NCBI RefSeq assembly: GCF_001190945.1
Contig: NZ_CP011112.1
Coordinates: 3,224,001 to 3,288,000, forward strand
Source of the DNA: Luteipulveratus mongoliensis
Lineage (GTDB): Bacteria; Actinomycetota; Actinomycetes; Actinomycetales; Dermatophilaceae
DNA: 64,000 bases
Direction: 5' to 3'
Shown in pieces: positions 61,708 to 64,000 of this stretch (position 1 is its first letter; every line of letters begins with the position of its first letter). The notes under the pieces were generated by a model. The model saw only the letters and a program-made list of their open reading frames with translations, was not told where the DNA came from and did not search any database. The position numbers were made by a program, and so were the translations under genes.

Positions 61708-62105
61708 GGCGCCACGCGCGCGGAATCGATTACTAGGGCCTTCTTTGGCAAAGATTCGGCAAAGTTCCGGACGAACCGCACAAAACGCTCGCTCCTACCT
61801 TCCAGTAACAGCACCGCGCGTGCTCTAGTTGCCCAAACACCCGCCAACCAATGGCACCCCGCGACGCTTTTGCGTGCCCGTTCACAAAAGGCGTTCCGGG
61901 GTGGAACGGTATGCCCTGAACGTTGGCGGGTACCTGTCCAGTTGAACCATGGAGCTCTGCGTATCTCCAGCTGAGATTCTCGAATCTTGGCGATTCGCAA
62001 TGCTCTACAACCCATTTCGCCCCACTAGCATCATCGCCACGAGCCAATCCTGGCTCGCTCTTTCTGGCCTGTCGGGGCGCGGGCCTCATATGAGGGGAAT
62101 CACCT
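61708..62105. other. Long gene-free leader before the secreted protein gene
   Basis: About 400 bp, noticeably poorer in GC than the rest. Holds a perfect 7-bp hairpin CGAGCCA-ATCC-TGGCTCG (62040-62057) followed by CTCTTTCT, an imperfect repeat around 61860-61895 (CGCTTTTGCG ... CACAAAAGGCG) and GAATC-TTGGC-GATTC near 61982. No known riboswitch could be identified. Confidence 0.5.
62040..62057 (+). terminator. Terminator-like hairpin in the leader
   Basis: Stem CGAGCCA / TGGCTCG, loop ATCC, then a pyrimidine run CTCTTTCT. It lies 49 bp before the ATG of the secreted protein, a place where an attenuator would act. Confidence 0.45.
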
Positions 62106-63374
62106 ATGAAGAGATTGCAAGTCGGACTGGCCGCTTCTGTTCTGGTGGCCGGATTCGCAGGACCGGCTGCGACGGCCGACGCTGCCACTCCGACCGCTGT
62201 AGCACCGTTCACGCAGACGGGCTTTACAGCAGGTGCCTTTGGCACCCAGGTTTCGACCACTGTGGCGAACCTGCGTTCAGGGCCGACGTCGTACTCCGGC
62301 GTCAGCTGCACATCACTCGCGGGCCTCACGCGTAAGAACAGCGTGGCGTCGCTCAACCTCCCCGGTGTGCTCACCGGTGGGGCTGTCTCCACGACTTCCA
62401 AGAGCATCAGTGACGCCCGCGGCCGCACGGCCGAGGCCACCTCGACCGTCGGTGCGATCAACCTGCTCAAGGGCGCAGTGACCGCTAAGGCACTCAGCAC
62501 CAAGGCCAGCTCCACGGTCTCGCTCGCTGGTGCGGCGTCCGGCACGAACTCGATGACGCTCGTCGGCCTCACGATCGGTGGCCGGACAGTGGGTGCCGAC
62601 GTCAGCCCCAACACGACGCTGGCCCTCAACGTCGGCGGCAAGCCGCTGGCCAAGGTCGTCATCAACGAGCAGGGCAAGACGACGGTCAACGGCCTCGTCC
62701 GCGCCTACACCCGTGCGCTGCACGTGACCGTCAACGCGAAGAACACGCTGGGCCTGCCCATCGGCGCGGAGATTGTCGTCGGTCAGTCGTCGGCTGCGCT
62801 CAACGCGGTGCCGGCCGGCTTTGCGACGGGCAACGGTTACGCGCTCAAGGCCACGCTGCTCAATGGCACGGTCAAGTCGGGTCCGCACGCTTACATGTCG
62901 GTGCCTTGCGCAGGTGGCGCCGCACACAACAGCACCGCAGACGGCAGCGTCCCGGGCCTCGTGTCCGCGGGTGTCACCACGGTCGACACCAAGAGCACGA
63001 CGGTTCCGTCGACCAAGACCGACGTCAACAGCACCATCGCGAGCGCGTCCGTCCTGGGCGGTCTCGTGAAGGCGACTGGCATCAAGGCGGAGACGTCAGC
63101 CAGCCGTCTGGCCCCGATGTCTCCGGTCGTCACCACCGACACCTCGAAGTTCCTGAGCGTGAAGGTTGCCGGCCTGCCGGCCATCACCGGCGCGGTGGCT
63201 CCGAACACGAAGGTTCGCGTTCCGGGGCTGGGTTCGGTCACGTTCCACAAGGTGGAGAAGACCGCCACCGGAATCCGCGTGACGATGGTTTACATCGTTC
63301 TGGAGAAGCTCCTCGGCAACCTGCCGACGAACAGCGTTGTCGAGCTCGGAGTTTCCGAGTCCGGCGTGCGCTGA
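62106..63374 (+). CDS. Secreted choice-of-anchor P family protein
   Basis: 422 residues. Signal peptide MKRLQVGLAASVLVAGFAGP ends near ATADA. The mature part has two related halves rich in Thr/Ser/Val/Gly strands: each has a Cys-containing segment (GVSCTSLAGLTR; MSVPCAGGAAHN) and strings such as LNLPGVLTGGAVSTTSKS and SVPGLVSAGVTTVDTKSTT. This is the choice-of-anchor P pattern of actinobacterial surface proteins; no sortase motif or C-terminal helix follows, so it is probably released. ATG at 62106 follows AGGGGA. Confidence 0.82.
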   Translation: MKRLQVGLAASVLVAGFAGPAATADAATPTAVAPFTQTGFTAGAFGTQVSTTVANLRSGPTSYSGVSCTSLAGLTRKNSVASLNLPGVLTGGAVSTTSKSISDARGRTAEATSTVGAINLLKGAVTAKALSTKASSTVSLAGAASGTNSMTLVGLTIGGRTVGADVSPNTTLALNVGGKPLAKVVINEQGKTTVNGLVRAYTRALHVTVNAKNTLGLPIGAEIVVGQSSAALNAVPAGFATGNGYALKATLLNGTVKSGPHAYMSVPCAGGAAHNSTADGSVPGLVSAGVTTVDTKSTTVPSTKTDVNSTIASASVLGGLVKATGIKAETSASRLAPMSPVVTTDTSKFLSVKVAGLPAITGAVAPNTKVRVPGLGSVTFHKVEKTATGIRVTMVYIVLEKLLGNLPTNSVVELGVSESGVR

Positions 63375-63405
63375 TCACGGAGTCACAGCAGCACTAGCAG
63401 TGTCT

Positions 63406-63440
63406 GGCGGCGTCGCGGGGTCCTCCCCCGTGGCGCCGCC
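63406..63440 (+). terminator. Terminator after the secreted protein gene
   Basis: 15-bp stem starting GGCGGCG, with two G-U pairs and a 5-nt loop (TCCTC), 31 bp after the stop codon. Followed by CATTGCTGTT. Convincing intrinsic terminator for a high-GC genome. Confidence 0.8.
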
Positions 63441-63508
63441 CATTGCTGTTCCCCGTGAACGTGGCCGTGGAAAGGCCCGACCCACATGTACTTCTGCCCC
63501 AAGAATGA

Positions 63509-64000
63509 TCAGCGGTAGGCTTCCGCCGCCTCTTGGATACCCGCGACGTAGCTCGTCCACCATGCCTTGTCGCCCATCTGGTCGTGCCCCGAGCCTGTCC
63601 GTCCGTCGATACCTTCACGCAAGATGTCCGCATGACCCGCATGCTGCGCGGTCTCGGCCACCATGCGGACAAGAAGGTGACCGAGCGTCGTACGCCTCCG
63701 GTCTTCTGGCCACCACTCCACTTCAGCCGGGGTGCTGAGTGGGAGCTCATTGATCACGGCATCTGCGTGGACCCAGGTCGTGCGGTAGGCCCGGATCAGC
63801 GTGTCGCGTGACTCATCCACTTTTGCCCACATATCCCCGTTCTGCCAGATCGACTCGTCCTCGTCCCACGGCGGGACCCCGGGCACCGGGCGGCCCACGC
63901 ACTCACCGAGATATCCGGCCTCCAGTCCTGTCAGGTGCTTGATCAGGCCGAGCAGGTTGGTGCCGCTGGGCGTGAGCGGTCGACGGACGTCGTACTCACT
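63509..64000 (-). CDS. DinB-family protein (DUF664), 5' end beyond the window
   Basis: Reading frame open to the right edge; 163 residues visible. DUF664 marks: SEYDVRRPLTPSGTNLLGL, LIKHLTGLEAGYLGE, TLGHLLVRMVAETAQHAGHADILRE and the C-terminal WWTSYVAGIQEAA. The His residues for the metal are those in KHL and QHAGH. The true start is past position 64000. Function unknown; thiol-dependent transferase fold. Confidence 0.9.
   Translation of the reverse strand, partial: SEYDVRRPLTPSGTNLLGLIKHLTGLEAGYLGECVGRPVPGVPPWDEDESIWQNGDMWAKVDESRDTLIRAYRTTWVHADAVINELPLSTPAEVEWWPEDRRRTTLGHLLVRMVAETAQHAGHADILREGIDGRTGSGHDQMGDKAWWTSYVAGIQEAAEAYR

Noticed and set aside
61850-61960. Cyclic-di-AMP (ydaO) riboswitch in the leader of the secreted protein
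   Set aside because: A GGAACGG-like piece is seen but the rest of the conserved core is not.

Overview
The window is 64 kb of chromosome from a high-GC Gram-positive bacterium of the class Actinomycetia. Three things point there. The gene order pgsA, DUF881, small basic protein, DUF881, gcvH, garA, ftsR, DUF151, merR, gcvP (1-10.8 kb) is the one known from mycobacteria (Rv1822 to Rv1832) and many other actinobacteria. Several genes start directly at a predicted transcription start (TANNNT hexamer 6-7 nt before ATG/GTG). The LexA box upstream of dinB is of the Gram-positive type. No rRNA, tRNA, CRISPR array, prophage or insertion sequence was found. A 28-bp dif-like site at 48929-48956 suggests a circular chromosome and places the window at the replication terminus. 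Genus cannot be fixed from the sequence alone.

Layout. 1-10.8 kb: envelope and central-metabolism operon with chained 4-bp stop/start overlaps, two MerR regulators, then a glycine riboswitch and gcvP. 10.8-19 kb, minus strand: alanine-type aminotransferase, serine hydrolase, acetyltransferase, SbcCD nuclease. 19.1-22.9 kb: CitA/CitB-type two-component system divergent from a DctA-type dicarboxylate symporter, with twin CRP-like sites between them. 22.9-31 kb: a decayed HAD gene, a GCS2-family ligase, and small metabolic genes (phosphatase, OsmC, SRPBCC, YciO, ComB-like, ChaA antiporter, methyltransferase), several apparently leaderless. 31-33 kb: tandemly duplicated SCP2 proteins. 33-42 kb: two secreted beta-propeller-like proteins, a Tat-exported sugar dehydrogenase, an ECF42 sigma factor with its DGPF partner, and dinB with an SOS box. 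42-48.7 kb: a run of VOC, GNAT, aminoglycoside-phosphotransferase-like, pterin dehydratase and MFS genes, ending with a zinc-finger regulator under two identical operators.

48.9-55.7 kb: dif, then a catabolic operon of permease, FadR-type regulator, glutamine-synthetase-like ligase, aldehyde dehydrogenase, short-chain dehydrogenase and gamma-glutamyl hydrolase. It resembles the Puu polyamine pathway, but an alcohol dehydrogenase-type SDR stands where the amine oxidase PuuB would be. My inference is degradation of an amino alcohol through gamma-glutamyl intermediates. 55.8-64 kb: acetyltransferase, an orphan Imm5-like gene, VOC protein, a four-gene minus-strand operon (TIGR03086, AraC, VOC, short UvrA), a secreted choice-of-anchor-P protein, and a DinB-fold gene cut by the right edge.
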